Assembly: GCF_001447155.2 (NCBI RefSeq)
Contig: NZ_CP014754.1
Span: 1,302,001 to 1,366,000 of the forward strand
DNA from: Marinobacter sp. LQ44
GTDB lineage: Bacteria; Pseudomonadota; Gammaproteobacteria; Pseudomonadales; Oleiphilaceae
Direction of reading: 5' to 3'
Length of the DNA: 64,000 nucleotides
The translations under genes were made by a program, and so were the position numbers. Positions 25,789 through 34,487 of this stretch are shown in pieces. The notes under the pieces were generated by a model. The model did no database searches. It was not told where the DNA came from and was given only the letters and a program-made list of their open reading frames with translations. The first letter of the stretch is position 1; each line of letters starts with the position of its first letter.

Positions 25789-27087
25789 TTAGTTGGAAGC
25801 CACTTCCGCAGAGCCACCGCACTTGCCGGTCACTACGTTGAAGTTGCCGCAACGCAGCGGGGCGCGCCAGTCACTGATCAGGTCTTTGGAACCCGGCAGG
25901 AAGTCAGACCAGGCATCGCCAGCCACAGTAGACGGCGTTTCCCAGACCACGGAAAACTGGCCGTTGTCCTGGATCTCGCCAATCAGCACCGGCTTGGTGA
26001 TGTGGTGGTTGGGCATCATGGTGGCAATGCCGCCGGTGAGGTTGGGCACAGCTACGCCGATGATCGCGTCTTTGATGGCGTCGACATCGGTGGTGCCGGC
26101 TTTCTTCACCGCCTCGATGTACATGTTGAAGCCAATGTAGTGGGCTTCCATCGGGTCGTTGGTGACGGCTTTTTCGTCGCCTTTGAACTCAACCCAGGCG
26201 TCGATGAAGTCGTAGTTGGCTTCGTTATCCACGCTCATGAAGTAGTTCCAGGCGGCCAGGTGGCCCACCAGCGGCGCGGTGTCGATGCCGGAAAGCTCCT
26301 GCTCACCCACGGAGAAGGCCACCACCGGAATGTCGGAGGCGGAAACACCCTGGTTACCCAGTTCCCGGTAGAAAGGCACGTTGGCATCACCGTTGATGGT
26401 GGAAACCACGGCGGTTTTCTTGCCGGCGCTGCCGAAGCTCTTGATGTCGGAAACGATGGACTGCCAGTCGGAATGCCCAAACGGGGTGTAGTTGATCATG
26501 ATGTCCGCATCGGCCACGCCCTGGTCTTTCAGGTAGGTTTCCAGGATGCGGTTGGTGGTGCGCGGGTACACGTAATCGGTGCCGGCCAGTACCCAGCGCT
26601 CAACGCCCAGGTCGTTCTTCAGGTAATCCACCGCCGGAATGGCCTGCTGGTTGGGCGCAGCGCCGGTGTAGAAGACGTTTTCAGAAGATTCCTCACCCTC
26701 GTACTGCACCGGGTAGAACAGCAGGCCGTTCAGCTCTTCCACCACCGGCAGCACGGATTTACGGGACACCGAGGTCCAGTTTCCGAAAATCACGTCTACT
26801 TTTTCTTTCTCCAGCAGTTCCCGTGCCCGCTCAGCGAACAGCGGCCAGTTGGAGGCGGGGTCTACCACTACCGGCTCCAGCTTGCGGCCCAGTACACCGC
26901 CTTCGGCGTTCTGCTTTTCGATCAGCATCAGCATGGTGTCTTTCAGTGCGGTTTCACTGATAGCCATGGTGCCGGAGAGGGAATGCAGAATGCCCACTTT
27001 GATGGGGTCTTCCGCCGCCATGGCGTGGAAGGAGACAGACAGTGCCAGTGCAGACAGGCCCATTTTCACGTGTTTTTTGATGCTCAT
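25789..27087 (-). CDS. urtA: urea ABC transporter substrate-binding protein UrtA
   Basis: 432 residues from ATG 27087; upstream in-frame codons lie in the promoter region. Signal peptide MSIKKHVKMGLSALALSVSF then HAMA and mature AEDPIKVGILHSLSGTMAIS, the UrtA hallmark, followed by two periplasmic binding lobes. First gene of the transporter operon, divergent from allophanate hydrolase and urea carboxylase, so import and catabolism of urea share one control region. Confidence 0.95.
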   Translation of the reverse strand: MSIKKHVKMGLSALALSVSFHAMAAEDPIKVGILHSLSGTMAISETALKDTMLMLIEKQNAEGGVLGRKLEPVVVDPASNWPLFAERARELLEKEKVDVIFGNWTSVSRKSVLPVVEELNGLLFYPVQYEGEESSENVFYTGAAPNQQAIPAVDYLKNDLGVERWVLAGTDYVYPRTTNRILETYLKDQGVADADIMINYTPFGHSDWQSIVSDIKSFGSAGKKTAVVSTINGDANVPFYRELGNQGVSASDIPVVAFSVGEQELSGIDTAPLVGHLAAWNYFMSVDNEANYDFIDAWVEFKGDEKAVTNDPMEAHYIGFNMYIEAVKKAGTTDVDAIKDAIIGVAVPNLTGGIATMMPNHHITKPVLIGEIQDNGQFSVVWETPSTVAGDAWSDFLPGSKDLISDWRAPLRCGNFNVVTGKCGGSAEVASN

Positions 27088-27137
27088 GTTGTGCGTCCTT
27101 TTCGTTGGGTTATAAGTCGTCAAACGCAACGGGGTGA

Positions 27138-27155
27138 TTGCATCTGCCGTTCCAA
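27138..27155 (-). promoter_or_regulatory. sigma-54-type promoter candidate for urtA
   Basis: Minus strand TTGGAACGGCAGATGCAA: GG and GC elements ten bases apart, two mismatches to the TTGGCACG-N4-TTGCA consensus. It would start transcription about 40 bases upstream of the urtA ATG. Confidence 0.5.
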
Positions 27156-27192
27156 CTCCTACAAAAAGCACCAAAAACCAACAAGTTATCTA

Positions 27193-27201
27193 GTATACAA
27201 G
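27193..27201. promoter_or_regulatory. GTATACAAG box 1 (GntR-type operator candidate)
   Basis: GTATACAAG, repeated exactly 200 bases further at 27393. TGTATACA-type palindromes are seen with FCD-class GntR regulators; one is encoded downstream at 33355. Confidence 0.4.
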
Positions 27202-27242
27202 CTAACCAGAAGCCGCTATGGCCGGTAATTTACCCGGATTAA

Positions 27243-27290
27243 GGCCTGATTTTGGTGCCTTCTGGCGTGATTCTGCGCCTTACTGGTGCA
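27243..27290. promoter_or_regulatory. tandem NtrC-like sites
   Basis: TGCGCCTTACTGGTGCA at 27274-27290 differs at one position from the NtrC consensus TGCACY-N4-TRGTGCA. A weaker match, GGCCTGATTTTGGTGCC, lies at 27243-27259, with centres 31 bases (three helical turns) apart. They are about 90-120 bases upstream of the sigma-54 promoter at 27368, a usual enhancer distance. Confidence 0.6.
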
Positions 27291-27367
27291 TGCCGGTTTT
27301 GCCCAACTATCATGCAAAAACCATTAACCAACTGTTTTTATTGAAATAGTGACGTTTATCCGGTGTC

Positions 27368-27382
27368 TGGCACGCAGCTTGC
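27368..27382 (+). promoter_or_regulatory. sigma-54 promoter of the allophanate hydrolase/urea carboxylase operon
   Basis: TGGCACGCAGCTTGC fits the -24/-12 consensus with GG and GC ten bases apart. Predicted start near 27394, 35 bases before the ATG. Confidence 0.7.
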
Positions 27383-27392
27383 CATTGCTCAT

Positions 27393-27401
27393 GTATACAA
27401 G
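27393..27401. promoter_or_regulatory. GTATACAAG box 2 (GntR-type operator candidate)
   Basis: Part of ATGTATACAAG with the palindrome TGTATACA, overlapping the predicted transcription start of the sigma-54 promoter, a good place for a repressor. Confidence 0.45.
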
Positions 27402-27428
27402 TTTGACCACACATGAGGACAACATCCC

Positions 27429-29270
27429 ATGCCAACCACCCTTGGATGGACGATCGCAGACTGGCAACAGGCCTATAGAGAAGGCGCCGAGCCGGAAGCT
27501 CTGATCAGCAAACTGCTGGATTACCTGAAAGGTGACGACAACGCCTGGATCTCCCGGTTGGGCGCAGACGGCTTCCACCAGGCTATGGCCGAACTGGCGG
27601 ACCAGTTGGAAACCGTTGACGGTGATCTGGAGCAGTTACCGCTTTATGGCATTCCGTTCGCGGTGAAAGACAATATTGATGCCGCCGGCTTTGAAACCAC
27701 CGCCGCCTGCCCGGCCTTTGCCTACACCCCCGAGCAAGACGCCACCGTGGTGCGCAAACTGAAAGCCGCTGGCGCCGTGGTGATTGGCAAAACCAATCTG
27801 GACCAATTCGCCACCGGGCTGGTGGGCACTCGGTCCCCTTACGGTGCCGTGCCCAACAGTTTTAACCCGAAGATGGTCAGCGGCGGCTCCAGCTCCGGTT
27901 CTGCCTCGGTGGTGGCCCGGGGCCTGGTGCCCTTTGCCCTGGGTACCGACACTGCAGGCTCCGGCCGGGTGCCAGCAGGCCTGAATAACCTGGTGGGGTT
28001 AAAGCCCACCAAGGGCCTGTTCAGTATCAGCGGTGTGGTACCGGCGTGCCGGTCGCTGGATTGCGTGTCGGTGTTCGGCCTCACCATTGCCGATACCGCA
28101 CGGGTGGCTGAGGTGATGGCCGGCTTTGATAAAGCCGACGCCTTTTCCCGGAAAGCGCCCAGCGCCCTGCCCCTGGATGCCCCCGCCATTCGCCGCCCCG
28201 GCCCGGTGCAGCGCCTGGCCATTCCTGAACACCCCGAGTTCTTTGGTGACCAGCAGGCGGAAGCGGCCTGGAATACCGCGTTGAGCCAATGGCGCCAGTT
28301 GGATACCGCCGGTGTGGAACTGGTGCGCCTGGATTTCAGCCCGCTGCTGGAACTGGCCGCCCTGCTCTATGAAGGCCCGTGGGTGGCCGAGCGCCATGCG
28401 GCGGTGCAAGGGTTTATGGCAGGCCACGCCGGCGATATGAACGAGACGGTGCGTTCCATTATCAGCAAGGCCGGGAACTTCACCGCCACCGACACCTTCA
28501 ACGCCCAGTACCGCAAGGAAGAGCTGCTGCGGCAGATTGATACGCTGCTGGCAGAAGTGGATGGCCTGCTGGTGCCCACTGCCCCGATCGCGCCCACCAT
28601 TGAAGCCGTGAATGCCGACCCGGTATCGCTGAACAGCCAGCTGGGCACTTACACCAATTTCGTGAACCTGGCGGATTTGTGCGCCCTGGCGGTGCCCGCC
28701 GGCTTCCGGGACGACGGCCTGCCCTTTGGCGTGACCTTGATAAGCGGTGCCTGGAAAGACCGGGAACTGCAAACCCTGGCCAGCCAGTGGCTGAATGCCC
28801 ACCCAACACCCCTGGGCGCCACAGATAAAGCCCGACCGGAGGAAGTGGTTACTTACCAACCGGCCGTTCCGACCATTCAGGTAGCGGTAGTCGGCGCCCA
28901 TTTATCCGGCATGCCCCTGAACACCCAGCTTACCGAACGCAAGGCCCGGCTGCTGGAGCAAACCACCACCACGCCCAATTACCGCCTGTACGCCCTGCCC
29001 AACACCACTCCGCCCAAACCGGGCCTGAAGCGGGTGGAAGACGGCGGCTCCGAAATTGTGCTGGAAGTCTGGGAAATGGCCGCCTCGGAATTCGGCTCCT
29101 TCGTCGACCTGATCCCCGCGCCCCTCGGCATCGGCAATGTTGAGCTGGCCGATGGCCGCTGGGTAAACGGCTTTATCTGCGAAGGCTACGGCTTCACCGG
29201 CGCCAGAGACGTCACCGAATTCGGCGGCTGGCGCGCCTTTATCAAATCCGGGGCCGCCGCCCCCCAATGA
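27429..29270 (+). CDS. atzF: allophanate hydrolase
   Basis: 613 residues. N-terminal amidase-signature domain (about 65-465) with the Ser-cisSer-Lys triad visible as Lys80 (PFAVKDNI), Ser154 in SGGSSSGSAS and Ser178 in GTDTAGSGR. The C-terminal domain of about 130 residues (from IQVAVVGAHLSGMPLNTQLT) is the extra domain of AtzF-type allophanate hydrolases, which decarboxylates the N-carboxycarbamate made by the amidase. It converts allophanate to ammonia and CO2 in the ATP-dependent urea pathway. First gene of the operon with urea carboxylase. Confidence 0.93.
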   Translation: MPTTLGWTIADWQQAYREGAEPEALISKLLDYLKGDDNAWISRLGADGFHQAMAELADQLETVDGDLEQLPLYGIPFAVKDNIDAAGFETTAACPAFAYTPEQDATVVRKLKAAGAVVIGKTNLDQFATGLVGTRSPYGAVPNSFNPKMVSGGSSSGSASVVARGLVPFALGTDTAGSGRVPAGLNNLVGLKPTKGLFSISGVVPACRSLDCVSVFGLTIADTARVAEVMAGFDKADAFSRKAPSALPLDAPAIRRPGPVQRLAIPEHPEFFGDQQAEAAWNTALSQWRQLDTAGVELVRLDFSPLLELAALLYEGPWVAERHAAVQGFMAGHAGDMNETVRSIISKAGNFTATDTFNAQYRKEELLRQIDTLLAEVDGLLVPTAPIAPTIEAVNADPVSLNSQLGTYTNFVNLADLCALAVPAGFRDDGLPFGVTLISGAWKDRELQTLASQWLNAHPTPLGATDKARPEEVVTYQPAVPTIQVAVVGAHLSGMPLNTQLTERKARLLEQTTTTPNYRLYALPNTTPPKPGLKRVEDGGSEIVLEVWEMAASEFGSFVDLIPAPLGIGNVELADGRWVNGFICEGYGFTGARDVTEFGGWRAFIKSGAAAPQ

Positions 29271-29278
29271 TGCGCATC

Positions 29279-29305
29279 GGGGTCAGACCCTGCGGGTCTG
29301 ACCCC
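29279..29305. repeat. perfect GGGGTCAGACCC hairpin between the two urea genes
   Basis: GGGGTCAGACCC, TGC, GGGTCTGACCCC: twelve-base arms and a three-base loop in the 58-base space between atzF and the urea carboxylase gene. No T-run, so probably a mobile palindrome or mRNA-processing hairpin, not a terminator. Confidence 0.6.
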
Positions 29306-29328
29306 ACCTACTCCGGAGATTAAATAAC

Positions 29329-32300
29329 ATGTTCAAAAAAGTCCTCATCGCCAACCGAGGCGAAATCGCCGTTCGCACCATTCGCACCCTGAAAGCCATG
29401 GGCATCGGCAGCGTGGCGGTTCACTCCCATGAAGACCGCCACAGCCTGCACGTCACCACCGCCGACGAAGCCGTGGCATTGGTGGGCAAAGGCGCCAGCG
29501 AAACCTACCTGGACAAGGCCCAGATTCTGGCGGCGGCCAAACAAACCGGCGCGGAAGCCATCATTCCCGGTTACGGCTTTTTGTCCGAGAACGCCGACTT
29601 CGCCGAAACCTGCGAGGCCGAAGGCATTGTGTTCATCGGCCCCACCCCGGAACAGATGCGCGAATTCGGCCTGAAACACCGGGCCCGTGAACTGGCGGAA
29701 GCCGCTGGCGTGCCCCTGGCCCCGGGCAGCGGCCTGCTGGAAACCCTGGACGAAGCCCTGCAAACCGCCGAGCGCCTGGGCTACCCGGTAATGCTGAAAA
29801 GCACCGCCGGCGGTGGCGGCATCGGCCTGACCCGCTGCAACAGCGACAGCGAACTGCGGGATGCCTTCGAAACCGTGCGCCGCCAGGGCCAGAGCTTTTT
29901 TAACGACAGCGGCGTGTTCCTGGAACGCTTCATCGCCCGGGCCCGCCATGTGGAAGTGCAGATGTTCGGCGATGGCCAAGGGAACGTGGTGGCCCTGGGC
30001 GAACGGGACTGCTCCCTGCAGCGGCGCAACCAGAAGGTGGTAGAGGAAACGCCGGCGCCTAACCTGCCGGCCGCCACGCGCCAGGCCATGCTGGATGCCG
30101 CCGTCTCCCTCGGGCAGTCGGTGAATTACCGCTCTGCCGGTACCGTGGAATACATTTACGATGCCGACCGGGACGAATTCTACTTCCTGGAAGTGAACAC
30201 CCGCTTACAGGTGGAGCACCCGGTGACCGAGTCTGTCACCGGCCTGGACCTGATCGAGTGGATGCTGAAAATCGCCGCCGGCGAAAGCCCGGACCTGGCC
30301 AGCTTCCAGCCGGAACTGAACGGCGCCTCCATGGAAGTGCGCATTTACGCGGAAGATCCGCTGAAAGATTTCCAGCCCTCCCCCGGTGAACTGACCGATG
30401 TGTACTGGCCGGAACACGGCGTGCGGGTGGATACCTGGGTGGAAAACGGCAGTGAAGTGTCCGCCCACTACGACCCGATGATCGCCAAGCTGATTGTGCA
30501 CGGCACCAATCGGGCCGACGCGCTGGCCAAACTGCGCCAGGCGCTTGCGGAAACCCGATTGATGGGCATCGCCACCAACCTGGATTACCTGCGCCAGGTG
30601 GTGGCCCAGCAAAGTTTTGAGGATGGCATTGTCTCCACCCGCGCGTTGGAGAGCTTCGAGTTCAAGCCGTCAGTGGCGGAAGTGCTGAAACCCGGCACCT
30701 ACACCACGGTGCAGGATTACCCTGGCCGTGTGGGTTACTGGAACATCGGCGTACCGCCCAGTGGCCCGATGGACGACTACGCCTTCCGCATTGCCAACCG
30801 GATTGTCGGCAACCACAACGACGCCGCCGGCCTGGAGTCCACACTGATCGGCCCCAGCCTGAAATTCCACAAGGATTCCGTAGTAGCGCTGACCGGTGCG
30901 CTTACAGACGCGACCCTCGACGGCAAAACGGTGGAATTCTGGAAACCCATTACCGTCAAAGCCGGCCAGGTACTGGCCGTGGGCAAGGCCATCAAAGGTT
31001 GCCGTACCTATCTGGCGGTACGCGGCGGTTTTGATGTGCCGGTGTACCTGGGCAGCCGGTCTACCTTCGCCCTGGGCCAGTTTGGCGGCCACGGCGGCCG
31101 CCCGTTGCGCCCAGGCGACATGCTCGGCATCAGCCAGCTGGAACTGCCCGCCTGCACCACCCCGGGGCCAACCCACGACCCCGCCCCGGCAGACCCGGAC
31201 CTTATCCCGGATTACCCCAACCACTGGGAAATCGGCGTGCTCTATGGCCCCCACGGCGCCCCGGATTTCTTCTCGGAAAAATCCATTGAGAAGTTCTTCG
31301 AGCAGGATTGGGAAGTACACTATAACTCCAACCGCCTGGGCATCCGCCTGAATGGCCCGAAACCGGAATTCACCCGTGAAGACGGCGGCGAGGCGGGCCT
31401 GCACCCGTCCAACATCCACGACACCGAATACGCCATCGGCTCCATCAACTTTACCGGTGATATGCCGGTCATCCTCACCAAAGACGGCCCCAGCCTGGGC
31501 GGTTTCGTGTGCCCGGTGACCATCGCCAAAGCCGAGTTGTGGAAAGTCGGCCAGGTAAAACCCGGCGACACCATCCGGTTTGTAGCGATTGATAACGACA
31601 CGGCGGTGCAACTGGCCGAACGCCAGGAACTGGCCATCAAGAGCCTGATGGCCCCGCCGGCGGTCACCCTGGTGGCGCCTGACCTGGCGCCATTGAACGG
31701 TTTGTCTGCCACCATCCTGGCGCGCCTGAACGAAACCGACGGCCGCCCGGAAGTGACCTACCGCCAGGCCGGTGACCAGTACATTCTGCTGGAATACGGC
31801 GCCAACGTACTGGATTTGGGCGCCCGCATGCGCATCCACGCCCTGATGGAAGCCATCGCCGATGTACAACCCAACGGCCTGCTGGAACTGTCCCCCGGTG
31901 TGCGCTCCCTGCAGCTGAGGTACGACGCCCGCCTGCTGTCCCAGGAAGCGCTGATGACCTACCTGCTGGACCTGGAAGCCACCCTGCCGCCCACCGACGA
32001 ACTGAAAGTGCGCAGCCGGGTCATCCACCTGCCCATGGCCTTCGAAGACAGCGCCACCCTGGAAGCCGTGGAGAAATACCGCCAGTCGGTCCGCGACACC
32101 GCGCCCTGGCTACCCAACAACGTCGACTTCATGCAACGCATCAACGGCCTGCCCAGCCGGGACGACGTCAAAGACGTGCTCTTCTCCGCCCGCTACCTGG
32201 TACTGGGCCTGGGCGACGTCTACCTCGGCGCCCCCTGCGCCGTGCCCCTGGACCCACGCCACCGGTTGCTGACATCCAAATACAACCCGGCCAGAACCTA

Positions 32301-32961
32301 CACCGCCGAAGGCACCGTAGGCATCGGCGGCATCTACATGTGCATCTACGGCATGGATTCCCCCGGCGGCTACCAGCTGGTGGGCCGAACCCTGCCGATC
32401 TGGAACAAATACCTGAAAAACAAACAATTCGCCGAAGACGCCCCCTGGCTGTTACGGTTCTTTGATCAGGTATGCTACTACCCGGTCACCGAAGACGAAC
32501 TGACGGAAATGCGCGACCAGTTCCGCGCCGGCAAGCTGGAAATCAAAATCGAAGAAGAAACCTTCGATCTGAAATCCCACCAGGCCTTTTTGGACGCCAA
32601 CGAAAGCTCCATCGCCGAGTTCCGCAAGCTGCAGCAGGCGGCTTATGCTAAAGAGGTGGCTTTGTGGAAGGAGAGCGAAGCCGAAGAACTCGACCGCCTA
32701 GCCAAGGCCCCGCCAAAACCGGATACCTCAGACTTGGAGCGGTTTGGGGAGTTGGTGAGCGCGGAGATTGCCGGGAATATCTGGAAGTGCCTGGTGAAGC
32801 CGGGGGATACGGTGGCGGAGGGTGATCCGTTGGTGATCGTAGAGGCTATGAAGATGGAGTTCGAGGTAAATGCGACGCTGTCTGGCACCATCAGTGCCAT
32901 GCACGTGGAGCCTGGTAAGTCTGTTACTCCCGGGGAGCCCCTGCTAAGCATTGAGGTTTAG
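29329..32961 (+). CDS. uca: urea carboxylase
   Basis: 1210 residues. Biotin carboxylase/ATP-grasp domain 1-450 (KVLIANRGEIAVRTIRTLKA, glycine loop STAGGGGIGLTR, EVNTRLQVEHPVTE), a KipA/KipI-like carboxyltransferase region (about 470-1090; YPGRVGYWNIGVPPSGPMDD, GGFVCPVTIAKAELWKVGQV), and a C-terminal biotinyl domain with the acceptor Lys1175 in VIVEAMKMEF. It makes allophanate from urea, bicarbonate and ATP; the upstream gene hydrolyses it. The aminomethyltransferase-like urea carboxylase-associated proteins that often accompany it are not present here. Confidence 0.95.
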   Translation: MFKKVLIANRGEIAVRTIRTLKAMGIGSVAVHSHEDRHSLHVTTADEAVALVGKGASETYLDKAQILAAAKQTGAEAIIPGYGFLSENADFAETCEAEGIVFIGPTPEQMREFGLKHRARELAEAAGVPLAPGSGLLETLDEALQTAERLGYPVMLKSTAGGGGIGLTRCNSDSELRDAFETVRRQGQSFFNDSGVFLERFIARARHVEVQMFGDGQGNVVALGERDCSLQRRNQKVVEETPAPNLPAATRQAMLDAAVSLGQSVNYRSAGTVEYIYDADRDEFYFLEVNTRLQVEHPVTESVTGLDLIEWMLKIAAGESPDLASFQPELNGASMEVRIYAEDPLKDFQPSPGELTDVYWPEHGVRVDTWVENGSEVSAHYDPMIAKLIVHGTNRADALAKLRQALAETRLMGIATNLDYLRQVVAQQSFEDGIVSTRALESFEFKPSVAEVLKPGTYTTVQDYPGRVGYWNIGVPPSGPMDDYAFRIANRIVGNHNDAAGLESTLIGPSLKFHKDSVVALTGALTDATLDGKTVEFWKPITVKAGQVLAVGKAIKGCRTYLAVRGGFDVPVYLGSRSTFALGQFGGHGGRPLRPGDMLGISQLELPACTTPGPTHDPAPADPDLIPDYPNHWEIGVLYGPHGAPDFFSEKSIEKFFEQDWEVHYNSNRLGIRLNGPKPEFTREDGGEAGLHPSNIHDTEYAIGSINFTGDMPVILTKDGPSLGGFVCPVTIAKAELWKVGQVKPGDTIRFVAIDNDTAVQLAERQELAIKSLMAPPAVTLVAPDLAPLNGLSATILARLNETDGRPEVTYRQAGDQYILLEYGANVLDLGARMRIHALMEAIADVQPNGLLELSPGVRSLQLRYDARLLSQEALMTYLLDLEATLPPTDELKVRSRVIHLPMAFEDSATLEAVEKYRQSVRDTAPWLPNNVDFMQRINGLPSRDDVKDVLFSARYLVLGLGDVYLGAPCAVPLDPRHRLLTSKYNPARTYTAEGTVGIGGIYMCIYGMDSPGGYQLVGRTLPIWNKYLKNKQFAEDAPWLLRFFDQVCYYPVTEDELTEMRDQFRAGKLEIKIEEETFDLKSHQAFLDANESSIAEFRKLQQAAYAKEVALWKESEAEELDRLAKAPPKPDTSDLERFGELVSAEIAGNIWKCLVKPGDTVAEGDPLVIVEAMKMEFEVNATLSGTISAMHVEPGKSVTPGEPLLSIEV

Positions 32962-33032
32962 ATGGATGTTGGTTTCTGGCTTGGGAGATCGGCGCTTTTG
33001 GTGCTGGCCTGCTGTTTGGGTGATAGCGCCGC

Positions 33033-33130
33033 TGTGCGGGAACCCCTCCACAGACACGCCGTGAACCCATCCATGGGGGCTTGAGCGCAGCATCCATGCT
33101 GCGCACAGTCTGTGGAGGGGTTCCCGCACA
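33033..33130. repeat. cloverleaf-like inverted-repeat element A
   Basis: Arms 33034-33055 and 33108-33129 are perfect 22-base complements (GTGCGGGAACCCCTCCACAG...), extendable by one pair. The 52-base centre holds two hairpins with a two-base loop: CCCATCCATGGG (33066-33077) and GCGCAGCATCCATGCTGCGC (33085-33104). Confidence 0.75.
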
Positions 33131-33190
33131 TCGGCTTGGCTGGCTCCTGTGATTGCGGCTATCACCTCTCGCAGGCTTAGGGAGTCGGGT

Positions 33191-33296
33191 TTGGGGATTG
33201 GGGAGGCCTTTCAAAAGTGTGTGCGACAGGGATGTCGCACTCAAGCCTACATGGACGTATTCACGGCGTCTTTTGAAAGGCCTCCCCAATCCCCAA
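33191..33296. repeat. cloverleaf-like inverted-repeat element B (opposite orientation)
   Basis: Perfect 27-base arms (33191-33217 and 33270-33296; GGGGAGGCCTTTCAAAAG...) of quite different sequence from element A. Centre again 52 bases and, on the minus strand, alignable without gaps to A: ACGCCGTGAA, hairpin TACGTCCATGTA, GGCTTGAG, hairpin GTGCGACATCCCTGTCGCAC. Confidence 0.75.
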
Positions 33297-33354
33297 AACC
33301 CAGCGCCAAACTCCAAAACAAGAGGACACCCCCAAAAAAGGGCAAACTCCGAAA

Positions 33355-34068
33355 ATGAAAACGACCACCAAAAGAAAGGCCTCCATGGCAGACAGGGTTT
33401 ACGAAGCCCTGAAGGACGATATTTTTGAGTTCCGCCTGATTCCCGGTGACAAGTTCAGCGAGGGCGACGTGGGTGCCCGCCTGAACGCCAGCCGGACACC
33501 GGTTCGCGAGGCCCTGTACCGACTGCAACGGGAAGGCTACGTCGATGTCCTGTTTCGCAGCGGCTGGCAGGTTAAGCCCTTTGACTTTCAGCAGGTGGAA
33601 GAACTCTACGACTTGCGGATTACCCTCGAACGGGCCGCCATGCACAAAATATGCGCCCGGCCCGAAGAACCCCAAACCCTGCGCACCCTGATTGCCATCT
33701 GGAACCCGGACCACCCCTCCGAACGGGCCGTGGGCAGCACCGTGCGGGCGCTGGACGAGAGCTTTCATTGCGACCTGGTGGCCGCCGCCGGCAATCGGGA
33801 GATGACCCGCATTCACCGGGAAATTACCGACCGCCTGCGGATTATCCGGCGGCTGGATTTCACCCGGGATGACCGGGTGGATGCCACCTATATAGAACAC
33901 GCTCAGATTCTGGAAGCACTTCGCACCGGCCACGCTACCGATGCCGCCGACCGGCTGACCCGGCACATCCGGTCCAGCCAGAAAGCGGTGCGGGAAATCA
34001 CCATGGAGAAGATAAAAGAGGCCGCTGAAGCCCATCGTGGCGGGCAAGAAATTGCCCAAAAAGTGTAG
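33355..34068 (+). CDS. GntR-family (FCD) transcriptional regulator
   Basis: 237 residues. Winged HTH at about 10-75 (VYEALKDDIFEFRLIPGDKF, LNASRTPVREALYRLQREGY), then an all-helical FCD domain with metal/ligand histidines (SFHCDLVAAAGN, EHAQILEALRTG). Downstream of urea carboxylase with the repeat elements in between; a regulator of the urea genes is the simplest idea and the TGTATACA boxes at their promoter fit a GntR operator, but binding is inferred. Confidence 0.88.
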   Translation: MKTTTKRKASMADRVYEALKDDIFEFRLIPGDKFSEGDVGARLNASRTPVREALYRLQREGYVDVLFRSGWQVKPFDFQQVEELYDLRITLERAAMHKICARPEEPQTLRTLIAIWNPDHPSERAVGSTVRALDESFHCDLVAAAGNREMTRIHREITDRLRIIRRLDFTRDDRVDATYIEHAQILEALRTGHATDAADRLTRHIRSSQKAVREITMEKIKEAAEAHRGGQEIAQKV

Positions 34069-34108
34069 CGAAACAATGAACTTAGGTTCACCAGCAGGCT
34101 CACAGCGC

Positions 34109-34126
34109 TGTAGGAAATATCGCACA
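34109..34126. promoter_or_regulatory. GacA (UvrY)-box-like site upstream of the sRNA
   Basis: TGTAGGAAATATCGCACA compared with the consensus TGTAAGNNATNNCTTACA: same 18-base spacing, outer TGTA/ACA and central AT kept. Its centre is about 64 bases upstream of the inferred RNA start, as for rsmY/rsmZ-type genes. Confidence 0.5.
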
Positions 34127-34179
34127 CACCGACAGGCAGATGTCCGATTCTTAATGAACCGGCCAAGCGTAGAATGAGC

Positions 34180-34380
34180 ATTGTCAGGGATGACAAGCCA
34201 GCACGGACGTTGGCTCAGGGATGGAAACTCCACGGAACCGGAGTTGCCCAATGGAACAGGGCTTACAGGGACGAACGCAAGGACGAAGTGCTCAGGATGA
34301 TGCGCGCCTGATGGATCAGGCAGGGGTCAGCCACGGAATTTGAGGACTACACGGACTGTGGTCCCATTCCGTGCACTTAC
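34180..34380 (+). ncRNA. CsrB/RsmY/Z-type CsrA-sequestering small RNA (candidate)
   Basis: About 200 bases without an ORF but with around a dozen GGA motifs, many in hairpin loops: TTGTCAGGGATGACAA (34181-34196), an AGCCA/TGGCT stem with ACGGA (34197-34215), AACTCC/GGAGTT around ACGGA (34226-34245), GCCC/GGGC around ATGGA (34246-34262), GCCTGATGGATCAGGC (34306-34321), and an outer CACGGAAT/ATTCCGTG stem (34332-34373) with GAGGA and ACGGA inside. This is the architecture of RNAs that titrate CsrA/RsmA. A possible -10 box TAGAAT is at 34170-34175. The 3' end is uncertain; no classical terminator with a T-run follows the last stem. Confidence 0.7.
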
Positions 34381-34487
34381 ACAGCCTACCGTTTTACCGT
34401 TTCTCTCATCGCTCCAGCCCATTACCCACACCCACGGTTTGTTACTCCTGACGTCTCATAACAACGTCTTTAAAAAGGAGTTCTCCG

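Noticed and set aside
32924..33428. Several ORFs across 32.9-33.4 kb on both strands
   Set aside because: They are translations of the inverted-repeat elements A and B and their flanks; such frames arise from the palindromes and recur with each copy.
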